64,000 bases of DNA. It comes from Polynucleobacter sp. AP-Sving-400A-A2 (GTDB taxonomy: Bacteria; Pseudomonadota; Gammaproteobacteria; Burkholderiales; Burkholderiaceae). A model generated the notes under the pieces. The model did no database searches. It worked only from the letters and a program-made list of their open reading frames with translations, and was not told where the DNA came from. The stretch is taken from assembly GCF_018688155.1 (NCBI RefSeq), contig NZ_CP061312.1, forward strand, positions 1 to 64,000. The letters run 5' to 3'. This document shows, piece after piece, positions 10,978 to 23,868 of this stretch (positions within the stretch are counted from its first letter, which is position 1; each line of letters begins with the position of its first letter). The position numbers and the translations under genes are program-made.

Positions 10978-12903
10978 ATGCGCTATTCAAAGAACTTTGA
11001 TGTCATTGTGGTTGGCGGCGGTCACGCCGGAACCGAGGCCGCCCTTGCGGCTGCGCGCATGGGATGCGATACCCTTCTCGTAACCCATAGTATTGAGAGT
11101 TTGGGTGCTATGAGCTGCAACCCTTCAATCGGCGGAATTGGCAAAGGCCACTTAGTTAAAGAGATTGATGCTATGGGTGGCGCTATGGCGGCAGCCACTG
11201 ATGAGGCGGGTATTCAGTTTCGGATCTTGAATTCAAGTAAGGGCCCTGCCGTTCGTGCAACCCGCGCACAGGGTGACCGTGTTTTATATAAGGCGGCGAT
11301 CCGTCGTCGTCTTGAAAATCAAGAAAACCTGACCCTTTTCCAAGCCGCCGTAGATGATCTGCTGGTTCAGGGTGATGAGGTTCAGGGAGTGGTTACGCAA
11401 ATGGGCCTTAAGTTTATGGCCAAAAAGGTGGTGCTAACTGCTGGCACATTCTTGGATGGAAAGATCCATGTTGGTTTAAATAACCATGCTGGGGGTCGAG
11501 CTGGTGACCCGGCCGCTGTTTCTTTGTCGGCTAGACTGAAAGAGTTGAAGCTTCCTCAGGGAAGATTAAAGACTGGTACCCCGCCCCGGATTGATGGGCG
11601 CACCATTGATTTTTCAGTGATGCTGGAGCAGCCAGGAGACTTGGATCCGGTGCCAGTCTTCTCTTATTTGGGTCGACCTGAGCAGCATCCGAGGCAAGTG
11701 CCGTGCTGGATCTCCCATACAAATGAACAAACACACGACATTATTCGGGGTGGTTTAGACCGCTCCCCGATGTACACCGGCCTTATTGAAGGGGTTGGCC
11801 CACGCTATTGCCCTTCTATTGAGGACAAGATCCACCGTTTTGCCTCCAGAAATAGCCACCAAATCTTTTTAGAGCCTGAGGGCCTAACAACGAACGAGTT
11901 TTACCCCAATGGTATTTCTACCAGCCTGCCCTTTGATGTTCAGTGGAATTTGGTGCGCAGTATTCGTGGTCTAGAGTCTGCGGTAATTGTGCGCCCTGGC
12001 TATGCTATTGAGTACGATTTCTTTGATCCGCGCCATTTGCGCCATAGCCTGGAGACCAAGGCAATTGCAGGCCTGTACTTTGCTGGCCAGATAAATGGCA
12101 CAACAGGCTATGAAGAAGCTGCTGCCCAAGGCATGCTTGCTGGCATTAACGCTGGTTTGGCGGCGCAAGGTAAAGAGCCTTGGTTGCCTAAGCGGAGCGA
12201 GTCCTATATTGGCGTTTTAGTTGATGATCTGATTACCTTGGGCGTCCAAGAGCCCTACCGTATGTTTACTAGCCGTGCAGAATATCGTCTGAGCCTGCGA
12301 GAGGACAATGCGGATCTGCGCCTTACTACTATTGGTCGTGAACTGGGCTTAGTAGATGATTACCGCTGGGATACGTTTTGCAGGAAACAAGAGGCTGTTT
12401 CACGTGAAACATCTCGCTTACAAGACATTTGGATTGGCCCAAAACATGGGTCAGCTAAGGCTGTTTCTGAGCTTTTGGGTCAAGATTTGTCCCATGAGTG
12501 TAGTTTGGCAGACCTTTTAAGGCGTCCGGGCATAACTTATGAGGCAGTTACCAGCCTGTCTGGGGGCCTTTGGTCGCCAGGAACGCTAGATGATGATTTA
12601 GGTTTAGCGCAGCAAATTAGTGATCAGGTTGAAGTTTCGATTAAATATCAAGGCTATATAGAGAGGCAGGCAGTGGAGATTGCTCGGCAAGAGCACAATG
12701 AGACCTTTCCGCTGCCAGAAAACTTAGATTACACCCAAGTAGTCGGTCTATCTAAAGAGGTGCAGCAAAAACTCAACCTGCATAAGCCGGGCACCTTGGG
12801 TCAGGCTGGTAGGATATCTGGAGTTACGCCTGCAGCCCTCTCTCTATTGTTGGTCCACCTTAAAAAAGGCCTAGGCCGCACCCAAGAAGAAGTTCATGAG
12901 TAA
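10978..12903 (+). CDS. mnmG: tRNA uridine-5-carboxymethylaminomethyl modification enzyme MnmG (GidA)
   Basis: FAD-dependent enzyme that works with MnmE to modify the wobble uridine of certain tRNAs. The 641-residue protein opens with the dinucleotide-binding fold ([19 protein letters not shown] near 12-30) and contains the family motifs [16 protein letters not shown] and [21 protein letters not shown]. The C-terminal helical domain is intact. The gene overlaps rsmG by 8 bp, the classical mnmG-rsmG-parA-parB order. It contains a perfect parS site at 12396-12411, so one stretch of its coding sequence serves a second role in chromosome segregation. Confidence 0.98.
   Translation: MRYSKNFDVIVVGGGHAGTEAALAAARMGCDTLLVTHSIESLGAMSCNPSIGGIGKGHLVKEIDAMGGAMAAATDEAGIQFRILNSSKGPAVRATRAQGDRVLYKAAIRRRLENQENLTLFQAAVDDLLVQGDEVQGVVTQMGLKFMAKKVVLTAGTFLDGKIHVGLNNHAGGRAGDPAAVSLSARLKELKLPQGRLKTGTPPRIDGRTIDFSVMLEQPGDLDPVPVFSYLGRPEQHPRQVPCWISHTNEQTHDIIRGGLDRSPMYTGLIEGVGPRYCPSIEDKIHRFASRNSHQIFLEPEGLTTNEFYPNGISTSLPFDVQWNLVRSIRGLESAVIVRPGYAIEYDFFDPRHLRHSLETKAIAGLYFAGQINGTTGYEEAAAQGMLAGINAGLAAQGKEPWLPKRSESYIGVLVDDLITLGVQEPYRMFTSRAEYRLSLREDNADLRLTTIGRELGLVDDYRWDTFCRKQEAVSRETSRLQDIWIGPKHGSAKAVSELLGQDLSHECSLADLLRRPGITYEAVTSLSGGLWSPGTLDDDLGLAQQISDQVEVSIKYQGYIERQAVEIARQEHNETFPLPENLDYTQVVGLSKEVQQKLNLHKPGTLGQAGRISGVTPAALSLLLVHLKKGLGRTQEEVHE
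12396..12411. promoter_or_regulatory. parS centromere site inside mnmG
   Basis: TGTTTCACGTGAAACA is a perfect 16-bp ParB-binding palindrome embedded in the mnmG coding sequence, encoding the residues around VSRET. It is about 1.2 kb upstream of parA. Confidence 0.95.
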
Positions 12904-13558
12904 TGATCTGGTCTCTTTGGGGATTGAGGGTTTAGGTCTTAATCTCAGCTCTGGCAATATCGCGGATTTAGAGCTTTTCTTGCAGGAAATGGGCCGCTGG
13001 AACCAGGTGCATAATTTGACTGCAATTGAGGGCGAGAAGAACTCTGTTCATTTGCACCTTATTGATTCTATTACAGTTTTACCAGTAATGCGCCGTTTTC
13101 TGGGTTTACCAAACCCCAAAATCGCGGACCTTGGGTCGGGCGGTGGCCTGCCTGCAATCCCGATTGCTATTTTGCAGCCGGAGTGGCATTTGACTTTGAT
13201 TGAGGCTATACGTAAAAAGACGGCATTTTTGCAGCATGTGCGCGGTAAGCTGGGTTTAAAAAACATTCAGGTCTTGAGTGAGCGCGTTGAAGCGGTGGCC
13301 AAATCACAGCCAGGGCAGTTTGATGCGGTGATTTCTAGGGCATTTACCAATCTTGCCCATTTTTTAGAGTTGTCCTTGCCCCTGCTCAGGCCCAATGGCT
13401 TCGTATTTGCCATGAAGGCTAAGCGCGCAGATGAAGAGTTGCAGGACGTTTGCATGGACGAATGGCGACTGGTGGCCGATGAGCCCCTAAAGATCCCGAA
13501 TTTAGCGGTGGAGCGCCGACTTTTGGTCTTATCCCCCGTGAGAAAATTATCCCTTTAA
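12896..13558 (+). CDS. rsmG: 16S rRNA (guanine-527-N7)-methyltransferase RsmG (GidB)
   Basis: S-adenosylmethionine-dependent methyltransferase acting on G527 of 16S rRNA. The 220-residue protein has the family opening around [11 protein letters not shown] and the SAM-binding motif [13 protein letters not shown], followed by the conserved [12 protein letters not shown] segment. Its ATG lies inside the end of mnmG (8-bp overlap), so the two are translationally coupled, and parA follows 25 bp downstream. Confidence 0.97.
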   Translation: MSNDLVSLGIEGLGLNLSSGNIADLELFLQEMGRWNQVHNLTAIEGEKNSVHLHLIDSITVLPVMRRFLGLPNPKIADLGSGGGLPAIPIAILQPEWHLTLIEAIRKKTAFLQHVRGKLGLKNIQVLSERVEAVAKSQPGQFDAVISRAFTNLAHFLELSLPLLRPNGFVFAMKAKRADEELQDVCMDEWRLVADEPLKIPNLAVERRLLVLSPVRKLSL

Positions 13559-13583
13559 AGCACGACATTTTTTAAGAAAAATT

Positions 13584-14354
13584 ATGGCCAAAATATTCTG
13601 TATTGCAAATCAAAAAGGCGGTGTTGGTAAAACCACTACCGCTGTCAATTTGGCTGCTGGTTTAGCTGGACACCAGCAACGTGTCCTGTTGGTGGACTTA
13701 GATCCACAAGGTAATGCGACGATGGGCTCAGGAATTGAAAAAGCAGATCTTAGCAGTACCGTGTATCAAGTCTTGATTGGTCTTTCGACAGTAAAAGAAT
13801 CTGCAGTGCCCTGCGAGAGTTCTGGCTACGATGTGTTGCCAGCAAATCGCGATTTGGCAGGCGCAGAAATTGAGTTGGTAGATTTAGATTCGCGCGAACA
13901 AAGATTGAAAGATGCGCTTGCTCTTGTTGCGAATGACTATGACTTTATTTTGATTGACTGCCCCCCAGCACTATCTTTGTTAACGCTCAATGGATTGTGT
14001 GCAGCGAATGGCGTGATCGTACCAATGCAATGTGAATACTTTGCATTAGAAGGCCTGTCGGATTTAGTGAACACGATTAAGCAAGTTCACGCAAACTTAA
14101 ATCCTGATTTAGTGATTATTGGTTTATTGCGCGTGATGTTTGATCCGCGCATGACTTTGCAACAACAAGTTTCTGATCAACTACTTGAGCACTTTGGCGA
14201 TAAAGTATTTAAGAGCATCATTCCCCGCAACGTCCGCCTGGCCGAAGCCCCGTCCTATGGTCTTCCTGGGGTGGCGTTTGATAAGACATCACGGGGCTCC
14301 AAAGCCTATTTAGAGTTTGGCGCTGAGATGATTGAGCGCATTAAGCAAATGTAA
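13584..14354 (+). CDS. parA: Chromosome partitioning ATPase ParA (Soj)
   Basis: Deviant-Walker ATPase that moves ParB-parS complexes during chromosome segregation. The 256-residue protein starts with a P-loop, KGGVGKTTTAVNLAAGLA from residue 11, and has the DLDPQGNAT motif and the IDCPPALSLLT motif typical of chromosomal ParA. There is no long N-terminal DNA-binding domain, consistent with the chromosomal instead of the large plasmid type. It is paired with parB 23 bp downstream, and two parS sites lie within 2.7 kb upstream. Confidence 0.98.
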   Translation: MAKIFCIANQKGGVGKTTTAVNLAAGLAGHQQRVLLVDLDPQGNATMGSGIEKADLSSTVYQVLIGLSTVKESAVPCESSGYDVLPANRDLAGAEIELVDLDSREQRLKDALALVANDYDFILIDCPPALSLLTLNGLCAANGVIVPMQCEYFALEGLSDLVNTIKQVHANLNPDLVIIGLLRVMFDPRMTLQQQVSDQLLEHFGDKVFKSIIPRNVRLAEAPSYGLPGVAFDKTSRGSKAYLEFGAEMIERIKQM

Positions 14355-14377
14355 AACCTAGGAACAATAAAAATATT

Positions 14378-15268
14378 ATGGTTGCAATCAAGAAAAAAGG
14401 TTTGGGTCGTGGCTTAGAGGCGCTTCTCGGCGATAAGGCACAAAAAGAAACTACAACTGAAATTAATCGTTTGCCATTAAGCGCATTGCAGGCTGGTAAA
14501 TATCAGCCACGTCAAAAAATGGAAGCAGGTGCATTGCAAGAGTTGGCCGAAAGTATTCGTGAGCAAGGTGTGATGCAGCCCTTGTTGGTGCGCTTGGTTG
14601 CGCCTGGTAAATACGAAATCATTGCAGGCGAACGTCGCTTTCGTGCGGCCACTTTGGCCGGTTTACAAGAGGTGCCTGTATTAGTTTCTGGCGCCAATGA
14701 TCAGGCTGCCGCTGCAATGGCTTTAGTTGAGAATATGCAGCGCGAAGATTTGAATCCGCTTGAAGAGTCTCAAGGTCTTGCTAGGTTGATTGAAGAGTTT
14801 GGTTTTACGCATGAGCAAGCGGCGAAAGCGGTGGGTAAGTCACGTAGCGCTGTAAGCAATTTATTGCGTTTAAATCAATTGGCAAAACCAGTGCAGGCCA
14901 TGCTCTTGGCGGGCGACATTGATATGGGTCACGCCCGCGCTTTATTGCCTTTGCCCGGGGCAAGCCAAGTTGCCTTGGCGCAAAGAATCGCTGCCCAGGG
15001 CCTATCCGTTCGTGAGGCCGAAAGAATGGCTACTGCCCTAGCGCTTGCTGGCGGCCAAATTGGGGATAAAAAAGCCAAAACCAAGGCGGAGGGCGGCGCA
15101 CCAAGCCGCGATCCAGATATGCGTCGCTTAACTCAAGAAATTGCTGATTTGATAGGCTTAAGTGCAGAATTTAAGTTTAAGGATAAAGGTGGCGAGCTTA
15201 GAATCCGCTTTAGCCAATTTGATGAGTTGGATTCCCTCTTAAAAAAATTGGGTATTCGGGCAGACTAA
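14378..15268 (+). CDS. parB: Chromosome partitioning protein ParB (Spo0J)
   Basis: CTPase and sliding clamp that loads at parS. The 296-residue protein has the basic N-terminus KKKGLGRGLEALLG (the ParA-stimulating part). The conserved box II GERRFRAATLAG follows at about 87-98. ENMQREDLNPLEESQG and a helix-turn-helix in GKSRSAVSNLLRL recognise parS. The dimerisation domain is at the C-terminus. It forms an operon with parA; atpI follows 24 bp after its stop, so read-through into the ATP synthase cluster is possible. Confidence 0.98.
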   Translation: MVAIKKKGLGRGLEALLGDKAQKETTTEINRLPLSALQAGKYQPRQKMEAGALQELAESIREQGVMQPLLVRLVAPGKYEIIAGERRFRAATLAGLQEVPVLVSGANDQAAAAMALVENMQREDLNPLEESQGLARLIEEFGFTHEQAAKAVGKSRSAVSNLLRLNQLAKPVQAMLLAGDIDMGHARALLPLPGASQVALAQRIAAQGLSVREAERMATALALAGGQIGDKKAKTKAEGGAPSRDPDMRRLTQEIADLIGLSAEFKFKDKGGELRIRFSQFDELDSLLKKLGIRAD

Positions 15269-15292
15269 AGCCCTTTTAGTTCGCCTCGAGAA

Positions 15293-15790
15293 ATGAATTT
15301 TGTGAAAAAAGAACAGCCAACTCCAGGGTATCAATGGGATGAAATCGATAATGACTCCTATAAAGCCCTGAGCAAAGAGGAAATGGATGTATTGCGTAAG
15401 GCAAAGCCGCAGAATTTTAGGTCAATGAATTCTTGGTGGATTGTTTTAAGTCAGGTAGTGCTAACCTTGATGATTGCTTCTGCCTGCTTTGTTTTTTCTA
15501 ACCAGGCTGACAAAAGCGTTTATACTTATTCGGCTTTAGTAGGCGGTTTGATTGGGTTTTTACCCTCAGCATTATTTTTGGTGCGCTTAGAGGCGGCAAA
15601 AAAAAATGTAAAATCAAGCCCTGGCGGATATTTAGCAGCAGTGGTTTCTGGCGAATTTATAAAAATTCTAGCAACCGTTCTCCTGTTTATTGGCTTTGCC
15701 TTGAAGCAGCCTGATTTGAAATGGATTCCATTGCTTGTCACTTATTTGGCTACGCTCAAATGTTATTTGCTAGTGTGGTTTTGGAAGTAA
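15293..15790 (+). CDS. atpI: ATP synthase subunit I (AtpI-like)
   Basis: A 165-residue membrane protein with about four hydrophobic segments after a soluble, charged N-terminus of about 45 residues. Position and topology match AtpI/UncI, which in other bacteria assists assembly of the c-ring. Primary sequence is poorly conserved in this family, so the call relies on its place immediately before atpB and on the conserved-looking segment SALVGGLIGFLPSALFLVRL. The N-terminal extension is longer than in E. coli AtpI (about 126 residues in total). Confidence 0.85.
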   Translation: MNFVKKEQPTPGYQWDEIDNDSYKALSKEEMDVLRKAKPQNFRSMNSWWIVLSQVVLTLMIASACFVFSNQADKSVYTYSALVGGLIGFLPSALFLVRLEAAKKNVKSSPGGYLAAVVSGEFIKILATVLLFIGFALKQPDLKWIPLLVTYLATLKCYLLVWFWK

Positions 15791-15800
15791 CAGGTGGTAA

Positions 15801-16715
<915 letters not shown>

Positions 16716-16731
16716 TTTTTTTTATTTTTAA

Positions 16732-17025
<294 letters not shown>

Positions 17026-17088
17026 TTGTTTTGGCGTGGATGACCACCGGGTCATCCAACCGTTCTCAACAATACTGAAAGGAATATC

Positions 17089-17559
17089 GTGAATCTGAAC
17101 GCGACCCTATTCGCGCAAATGATCGTTTTCTTCGTCTTATGGTGGGTTGTTGCACGTTTTGTGTGGCCACCGCTAGTTAAGGCGTTAGATGAGCGTTCAA
17201 GCAAAATTGCTGACGGCTTAGCTGCCGCCGAGCGCGGTAAAGAAGCACTCGCATTAGCAAGCAATGAAGCAGAGCAAGAATTATCTAAAGCACGCCAAGA
17301 AGGTGTGCAGCGTGTTGCAGAAGCAGAAAAACGTGCACAAATGTCCGCTGAAGAAATTCGCGCAAATGCACAAGCAGAAGCAGCCCGCATTATTTCTCAA
17401 GCTAAGCAAGACGCAGATCAACAGGTCACTCGTGCCCGCGAAGTATTGCGCGCTGAAGTCGCTGTGTTGGCTGTGAAAGGCGCAGAGCAAATTTTGCGTC
17501 GTGAGGTGGATGCAAAAGCCCACGGCACATTGCTGGATCAACTAAAGGCAGAACTTTGA
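17089..17559 (+). CDS. atpF: ATP synthase Fo subunit b
   Basis: Peripheral stalk subunit, 156 residues. One N-terminal membrane helix ([23 protein letters not shown]) is followed by a long charged alanine/glutamate/lysine-rich coiled coil. The chosen start is GTG at 17089, preceded by AAAGGAAT at good spacing, and gives the family's usual length. It ends 1 bp before atpH. Confidence 0.97.
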   Translation: MNLNATLFAQMIVFFVLWWVVARFVWPPLVKALDERSSKIADGLAAAERGKEALALASNEAEQELSKARQEGVQRVAEAEKRAQMSAEEIRANAQAEAARIISQAKQDADQQVTRAREVLRAEVAVLAVKGAEQILRREVDAKAHGTLLDQLKAEL

Positions 17560-17560
17560 T

Positions 17561-18097
17561 ATGGCTGAATTAGCCACGATTGCACGCCCTTATGCTGAAG
17601 CACTTTTTCAAAGTGCTCAGCCTGCTGAGTTTGCTACTTGTTTAGAGCAGCTGAATGAACTAGCGCAGCTTGCTGCATTGCCAGAAGTTGCTGCTTTATC
17701 AAACAATCCAAAAGTATCAGCAGACGACGTCAGCAAATTGCTCTCCGGCATGGTGAAGACTAAGCTGGATAGCAAAGTCGCCAGTTTTTTAAGTCTTGTA
17801 AACCAAAGCCATCGCCTATCAGCTATGCCTGAAATTGCTCTTCAGTTTGAGGCAATGAAGAATCAGAGCGAAGGTGCAGCAGAAGTAATGATTACTAGCG
17901 CATTCCCGTTAGAGGGTTCTGCGTTAAATGATTTGTTGTCAAGTTTGAAGAAGCGCTTTGGGGGCAAAGAATTGCGCCCAACTATTCAAGTAGATCCAGA
18001 GTTGATTGGCGGAGTTCGCATTCAAGTTGGAGATGAGGTAATGGATAGTTCAGTTAAGGCACAGTTAGCTCAAATGCAAGCAAGTCTTGGCGCATAA
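17561..18097 (+). CDS. atpH: ATP synthase F1 subunit delta
   Basis: Connects the peripheral stalk to the top of the F1 head. The 178-residue protein begins MAELATIARPYAEALFQ, the family's typical opening, and ends with the conserved segment PELIGGVRIQVGDEVMDSSVKAQLAQM. It starts one base after the atpF stop. Confidence 0.98.
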   Translation: MAELATIARPYAEALFQSAQPAEFATCLEQLNELAQLAALPEVAALSNNPKVSADDVSKLLSGMVKTKLDSKVASFLSLVNQSHRLSAMPEIALQFEAMKNQSEGAAEVMITSAFPLEGSALNDLLSSLKKRFGGKELRPTIQVDPELIGGVRIQVGDEVMDSSVKAQLAQMQASLGA

Positions 18098-18142
18098 GTT
18101 ATCCCTATTAAGAACATACGAAATAAGACCCAGGAGTAAGTA

Positions 18143-19684
18143 ATGCAACTCAACCCTTCCGAGATCAGCGAACTGATCAAAAGCCGAATTAGCGAAATGG
18201 GTGTTGATTCCCAACTTCGCAACGAAGGCACTGTAATTTCAGTGACCGACGGTATTTGCCGCGTACACGGCTTATCTGGTGTTATGCAGGGCGAGATGTT
18301 GGAGTTCCCCAATAACACAATCGGCCTCGCACTGAACCTTGAGCGTGATTCAGTTGGTGCAGTGGTGTTGGGTGAGTACACCCACATTAAAGAAGGCGAC
18401 TCAGTTAAATGTACTGGCCGTATTTTGGAAGTTCCAGTTGGCCCAGAGTTGCTCGGCCGCGTTGTAAATGCACTGGGTCAGCCGATTGATGGCAAAGGAC
18501 CAATCAATACCAAGTTAACTGACTTTATCGAAAAAGTGGCACCAGGCGTGATTGCACGTCAATCTGTTAGCCAGCCAGTTCAAACTGGTTTGAAGGCGAT
18601 TGATGCAATGGTTCCAATCGGCCGTGGCCAGCGCGAATTGATCATTGGTGACCGTCAAACAGGTAAGACAGCAGTTGCGGTTGACGCGATCATTAACCAA
18701 AAAGGTAAAGGCGTTTATTGCGTTTACGTGGCGATCGGTCAAAAAGCTTCTACGATTGCTAACGTAGTTCGTAAGCTCACAGAGCTAGGCGCAATGGAAT
18801 ACACCGTCGTTGTAGCGGCTAGTGCCTCTGAGTCTGCAGCGATGCAGTACCTCTCAGCATACGCAGGTTGCACAATGGGCGAATACTTCCGCGATCGTGG
18901 CGAAGATGCATTGATCGTGTATGACGATTTAACAAAACAAGCTGTTGCATACCGTCAGATTTCTTTGCTCTTGCGTCGCCCACCAGGCCGCGAAGCTTAC
19001 CCTGGCGATGTGTTCTATCTCCACTCACGTTTACTTGAGCGCGCTGCTCGTGTAAATGCTGAATATGTTGAGAAATTTACAAACGGTTCAGTAAAAGGTA
19101 AGACAGGCTCATTGACTGCACTGCCAATTATTGAGACTCAGGCTGGTGACGTTTCTGCGTTCGTTCCAACCAACGTGATTTCGATTACTGACGGCCAGAT
19201 CTTCTTGGAAACCGACTTGTTTAACGCTGGTGTACGTCCTGCGATTAACGCCGGTATTTCTGTGTCACGCGTTGGTGGTGCAGCTCAAACTAAAGTGATT
19301 AAGAAATTGTCTGGCGGTATTCGTACCGACTTAGCTCAGTATCGTGAATTAGCAGCGTTTGCTCAGTTTGCATCTGATCTTGATGATGCAACGCGTAAGC
19401 AACTTGAGCGTGGTAAGCGTGTTACTGAGTTGTGTAAGCAGGCGCAGTACAGGCCTTTGCAGGTTTGGGAAATGGCTGCCTCACTTTATGCCATGAACAA
19501 CGGCTACTTTGATGATCTTGAAGTAAAGCATGTACTAGCATTTGAAAAAGGCTTGCAAGATCATTTGAAATCAAAATACGCTGATTTAATTGGCCGTATT
19601 GAAGAGACCAAAGACTTGAGCAAAGAGGATGAAGCTGCTTTGCGTTCCGCGATTGAGGATTACAAGCGTTCAGCCTCTTTCTAA
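18143..19684 (+). CDS. atpA: ATP synthase F1 subunit alpha
   Basis: Regulatory nucleotide-binding subunit of the F1 hexamer, 513 residues, the same length as in E. coli. The P-loop GDRQTGKT spans 169-176. The conserved stretches [33 protein letters not shown] and the ATPase alpha/beta signature in [17 protein letters not shown] are all present. A GGAG Shine-Dalgarno lies just upstream of the ATG. Confidence 0.99.
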   Translation: MQLNPSEISELIKSRISEMGVDSQLRNEGTVISVTDGICRVHGLSGVMQGEMLEFPNNTIGLALNLERDSVGAVVLGEYTHIKEGDSVKCTGRILEVPVGPELLGRVVNALGQPIDGKGPINTKLTDFIEKVAPGVIARQSVSQPVQTGLKAIDAMVPIGRGQRELIIGDRQTGKTAVAVDAIINQKGKGVYCVYVAIGQKASTIANVVRKLTELGAMEYTVVVAASASESAAMQYLSAYAGCTMGEYFRDRGEDALIVYDDLTKQAVAYRQISLLLRRPPGREAYPGDVFYLHSRLLERAARVNAEYVEKFTNGSVKGKTGSLTALPIIETQAGDVSAFVPTNVISITDGQIFLETDLFNAGVRPAINAGISVSRVGGAAQTKVIKKLSGGIRTDLAQYRELAAFAQFASDLDDATRKQLERGKRVTELCKQAQYRPLQVWEMAASLYAMNNGYFDDLEVKHVLAFEKGLQDHLKSKYADLIGRIEETKDLSKEDEAALRSAIEDYKRSASF

Positions 19685-19701
19685 GAGGGCTCGCATAAAT
19701 C

Positions 19702-20571
19702 ATGGCAAGTACAAAAGAGATACGATCTAAGATCAAGAGCGTACAAAATACGCGCAAGATCACGAAGGCAATGGAAATGGTCGCTGCATCCAAGATGCGT
19801 CGCGCCCAAGAGCGCATGCGTAATGCGCGCCCTTATGCCGAAAAAATTCGTGAGATTGTTGCCAATCTTTCAAAAGCAAATCCTGAGTTCCGCCCTCCTT
19901 ACATGGCAACTCGTGATGTAAAGAAAATTGGCACGATTTTGGTTACAACAGACAAAGGTTTATGCGGTGGACTAAACACCAACGTATTGCGTTTGATTGC
20001 AAACCAAGCGCGCGATATGCAAGGCAGCAATATTGATATTGAATACACTGCCATCGGCTCAAAAGGCCTCCAGTTTTTGAATCGTTCCAAAGCAAAGCTG
20101 ATTTCTCAAACAACTCAAATTGGCGATACACCTCACATGGATGTGTTGATTGGCGCAATTACTGTCCAGTTAGAAGCGTTTGAGCGCGGTGAAATTGATG
20201 CCGTTTATTTGGCATATAACCGCTTTGTGAATGCAATGAAACAAGAGCCTGTTTTAGAAAAACTCTTGCCGCTGGAACCAGTTGCATTGACTCCAGAAGA
20301 GAAGGCGGGAAATTCTTGGGATTACATCTACGAACCTGATGCGGAGTCCGTCTTGAATGGCTTGCTCAAGCGTTATGTAGAAGCAATGATTTATCAAGCT
20401 GTTGCTGAAAACATGGCTTCAGAACAATCTGCACGAATGGTCTCAATGAAGGCCGCTTCAGATAATGCGAAGAATGTGATTGGTGAATTACAGTTGGTTT
20501 ACAACAAAACACGACAGGCTGCTATTACTAAAGAGTTGTCAGAGATTGTTGGCGGAGCGGCTGCGGTTTAA
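19702..20571 (+). CDS. atpG: ATP synthase F1 subunit gamma
   Basis: Central rotor shaft of F1, 289 residues. The N-terminal coiled coil ([31 protein letters not shown]) and the C-terminal helix ([26 protein letters not shown]) form the axle. The [11 protein letters not shown] motif is present. It sits between atpA and atpD as usual. Confidence 0.98.
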   Translation: MASTKEIRSKIKSVQNTRKITKAMEMVAASKMRRAQERMRNARPYAEKIREIVANLSKANPEFRPPYMATRDVKKIGTILVTTDKGLCGGLNTNVLRLIANQARDMQGSNIDIEYTAIGSKGLQFLNRSKAKLISQTTQIGDTPHMDVLIGAITVQLEAFERGEIDAVYLAYNRFVNAMKQEPVLEKLLPLEPVALTPEEKAGNSWDYIYEPDAESVLNGLLKRYVEAMIYQAVAENMASEQSARMVSMKAASDNAKNVIGELQLVYNKTRQAAITKELSEIVGGAAAV

Positions 20572-20611
20572 GCGGTCAGCGTTTAGGAATACGAAAGAAT
20601 TCAGGAATTAA

Positions 20612-22027
<1,416 letters not shown>

Positions 22028-22048
22028 TCGAATTCATCTAGGGAAATT

Positions 22049-22465
22049 ATGTCAACCATACGCGTCGATGTAGTGAGTGCTGAGCAATCTATTTTCAGCG
22101 GTGAAGCCAAGTTTGTAGCGCTTCCTGGAGAAAATGGTGAGCTCGGTATCTTACGCGGCCACACTCCTTTGATTACACGCATTCGCCCAGGTTCAGTTCG
22201 TATTGAAAAAGCTGATGGTGACGAAGAGTTTGTATTCGTTGCAGGTGGCTATTTAGAAGTTCAGCCTGATCATGTCACTGTATTGGCAAACACTGCTATT
22301 CGCGGTCATGATTTAGATGAGGCTAAAGCAAACGAAGCCAAGAAGCGCGCTGAAGAAGCAATGCGAAATCGTGGTACGGACTTTGATTTGGCCTTAGCTC
22401 AATCAGAGTTTGCTATGGCAGCGGCCCAGCTGGCTGCTATTGCACGTTTTCGTCGTAAAAAGTAA
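22049..22465 (+). CDS. atpC: ATP synthase F1 subunit epsilon
   Basis: Regulatory subunit at the foot of the F1 rotor, 138 residues. The N-terminal beta sandwich (residues 1-85, including [16 protein letters not shown]) and the C-terminal alpha-helical hairpin rich in alanine, lysine and glutamate are both present, so it can in principle adopt the inhibitory extended state. It is the last ATP synthase gene; hemE starts 15 bp later. Confidence 0.98.
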   Translation: MSTIRVDVVSAEQSIFSGEAKFVALPGENGELGILRGHTPLITRIRPGSVRIEKADGDEEFVFVAGGYLEVQPDHVTVLANTAIRGHDLDEAKANEAKKRAEEAMRNRGTDFDLALAQSEFAMAAAQLAAIARFRRKK

Positions 22466-22480
22466 GAGTCGGACATTTCC

Positions 22481-23587
22481 TTGCTGGTAAATGACCGATT
22501 TTTAAAAGCTTGCCTGGGCGAAGCGGTTGATCAAACCCCGCTTTGGCTCATGCGCCAAGCTGGTCGCTACCTGCCAGAGTACAACGCCACCCGCGCAAGA
22601 GCTGGAAGCTTTCTTGGCCTAGCTAAAAATCCAGCCTATGCAACTGAAGTAACACTCCAGCCACTAGATCGCTACCCATTAGATGCGGCGATTTTGTTTT
22701 CAGATATTTTGACCATTCCAGATGCAATGGGTTTGGGTCTGAAATTTACAGCAGGTGAAGGCCCCAGCTTTGATCACCCCCTTCGTACGGAAGAAGCTGT
22801 AAAAAAATTACGCGTTGCGGATATGGATCAGCTCAAATATGTTTTTGATGCTGTATCAGAAATTCGCAAGGCACTGATTCAGGATGGCAAACAGCGGGTA
22901 CCGCTGATCGGTTTTTCTGGAAGCCCATGGACATTGGCTTGCTACATGATTGATGGTTCAGGCTCTGACGATTTTCGTCATGCCAAGACTATGATGTTTA
23001 GCCGCCCAGATTTGCTTGAGCATATTCTGGAGATTAATGTGCAGTCGGTGGCTGCTTATTTAGTTGAGCAGGTAAAGGCGGGTGCACAAGCGCTAATGAT
23101 CTTTGATACCTGGGGTGGCTTGCTTCCCGACGGTTGGTATCAGCGCATGTCTTTGGCCGCTATGCAAAAAGTGATTGCACTGTTACCTCGTGAACATGAG
23201 GGACGCAAGATTCCAATCATTATGTTCACAAAAGGTGGTGGTATTTGGTTAAATGACATGGCGCAAATTGGGGCAGATGTCATTGCAATCGACTGGACAA
23301 TGCGCTTAAGTCACGCTCGTCAGCAGCTTTTAGACATCAACAAACCACTGGCTTTGCAAGGTAATCTAGATCCACTAATTTTGTTCTCAGAACCAAAACA
23401 AGTTACAGCTGCTGCTGAGGGCCTGTTGAATGACTTAGCGAGTGCCCCTGCGTTAAAGCCCGGACTGCATCCCCTCGATGGCCATATTTTTAATCTGGGG
23501 CACGGCATTAACCAATTTACCCCACCCGAAAATGTGGCGGCGCTTTCCGAAGCCGTAATCAATCACTCAAAAGCCTTGCGCACATAG
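22481..23587 (+). CDS. hemE: Uroporphyrinogen decarboxylase
   Basis: Converts uroporphyrinogen III to coproporphyrinogen III in haem synthesis. The 368-residue protein has the N-terminal signature [15 protein letters not shown] and the conserved segments [24 protein letters not shown] and [16 protein letters not shown]. The predicted start is TTG at 22481, 15 bp after atpC; no in-frame ATG lies near the expected N-terminus, and the protein begins [12 protein letters not shown], which is close to the family start. The proximity suggests read-through from the ATP synthase operon. Confidence 0.97.
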   Translation: MLVNDRFLKACLGEAVDQTPLWLMRQAGRYLPEYNATRARAGSFLGLAKNPAYATEVTLQPLDRYPLDAAILFSDILTIPDAMGLGLKFTAGEGPSFDHPLRTEEAVKKLRVADMDQLKYVFDAVSEIRKALIQDGKQRVPLIGFSGSPWTLACYMIDGSGSDDFRHAKTMMFSRPDLLEHILEINVQSVAAYLVEQVKAGAQALMIFDTWGGLLPDGWYQRMSLAAMQKVIALLPREHEGRKIPIIMFTKGGGIWLNDMAQIGADVIAIDWTMRLSHARQQLLDINKPLALQGNLDPLILFSEPKQVTAAAEGLLNDLASAPALKPGLHPLDGHIFNLGHGINQFTPPENVAALSEAVINHSKALRT

Positions 23588-23634
23588 CAATAGCTATAAG
23601 TAATTGCTAACTTAGGCCAGTATTTTGGTAAAAG

Positions 23635-23830
23635 TTATGCACAGAAATGTGCAAAATTAAAAATACAGTGAGATTCATACGAATTATCAAACTTTACTTT
23701 ATTAAACATCTGTAAGTTATTGATTTATATTGGAAATTAATAAAATATTGATTTTCTGCCCAAGATGGCATTCCTATAAAATGTCTATAGAAACGTAAAG
23801 CAACAAATGATATCCACAGACTTATCCACA
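23635..23830. other. Second DnaA-box cluster in the hemE-priA spacer
   Basis: Three forward-strand DnaA-box-like 9-mers lie in a 280-bp AT-rich spacer: TTATGCACA at 23635-23643, ATATCCACA at 23810-23818 and a perfect TTATCCACA at 23822-23830. Between them is a strongly AT-rich stretch (about 23655-23760). Gene orientation argues against this being the main origin, because the ATP synthase, mnmG and gyrB genes to its left would then face the fork. It may instead be a DnaA-titrating or regulatory site. A short hairpin (TAGCAAT/ATTGCTA, 23585-23609) covers the hemE stop. Confidence 0.6.
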
Positions 23831-23868
23831 GGGTGTAATAACAAATTTTAGTAAATGATCCTCGGCCT

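Noticed and set aside
15270..15292. A strong separate promoter for the ATP synthase operon in the parB-atpI gap
   Set aside because: The gap is only 24 bp and contains no hexamer pair; any promoter must lie inside parB or upstream, and I could not identify it.
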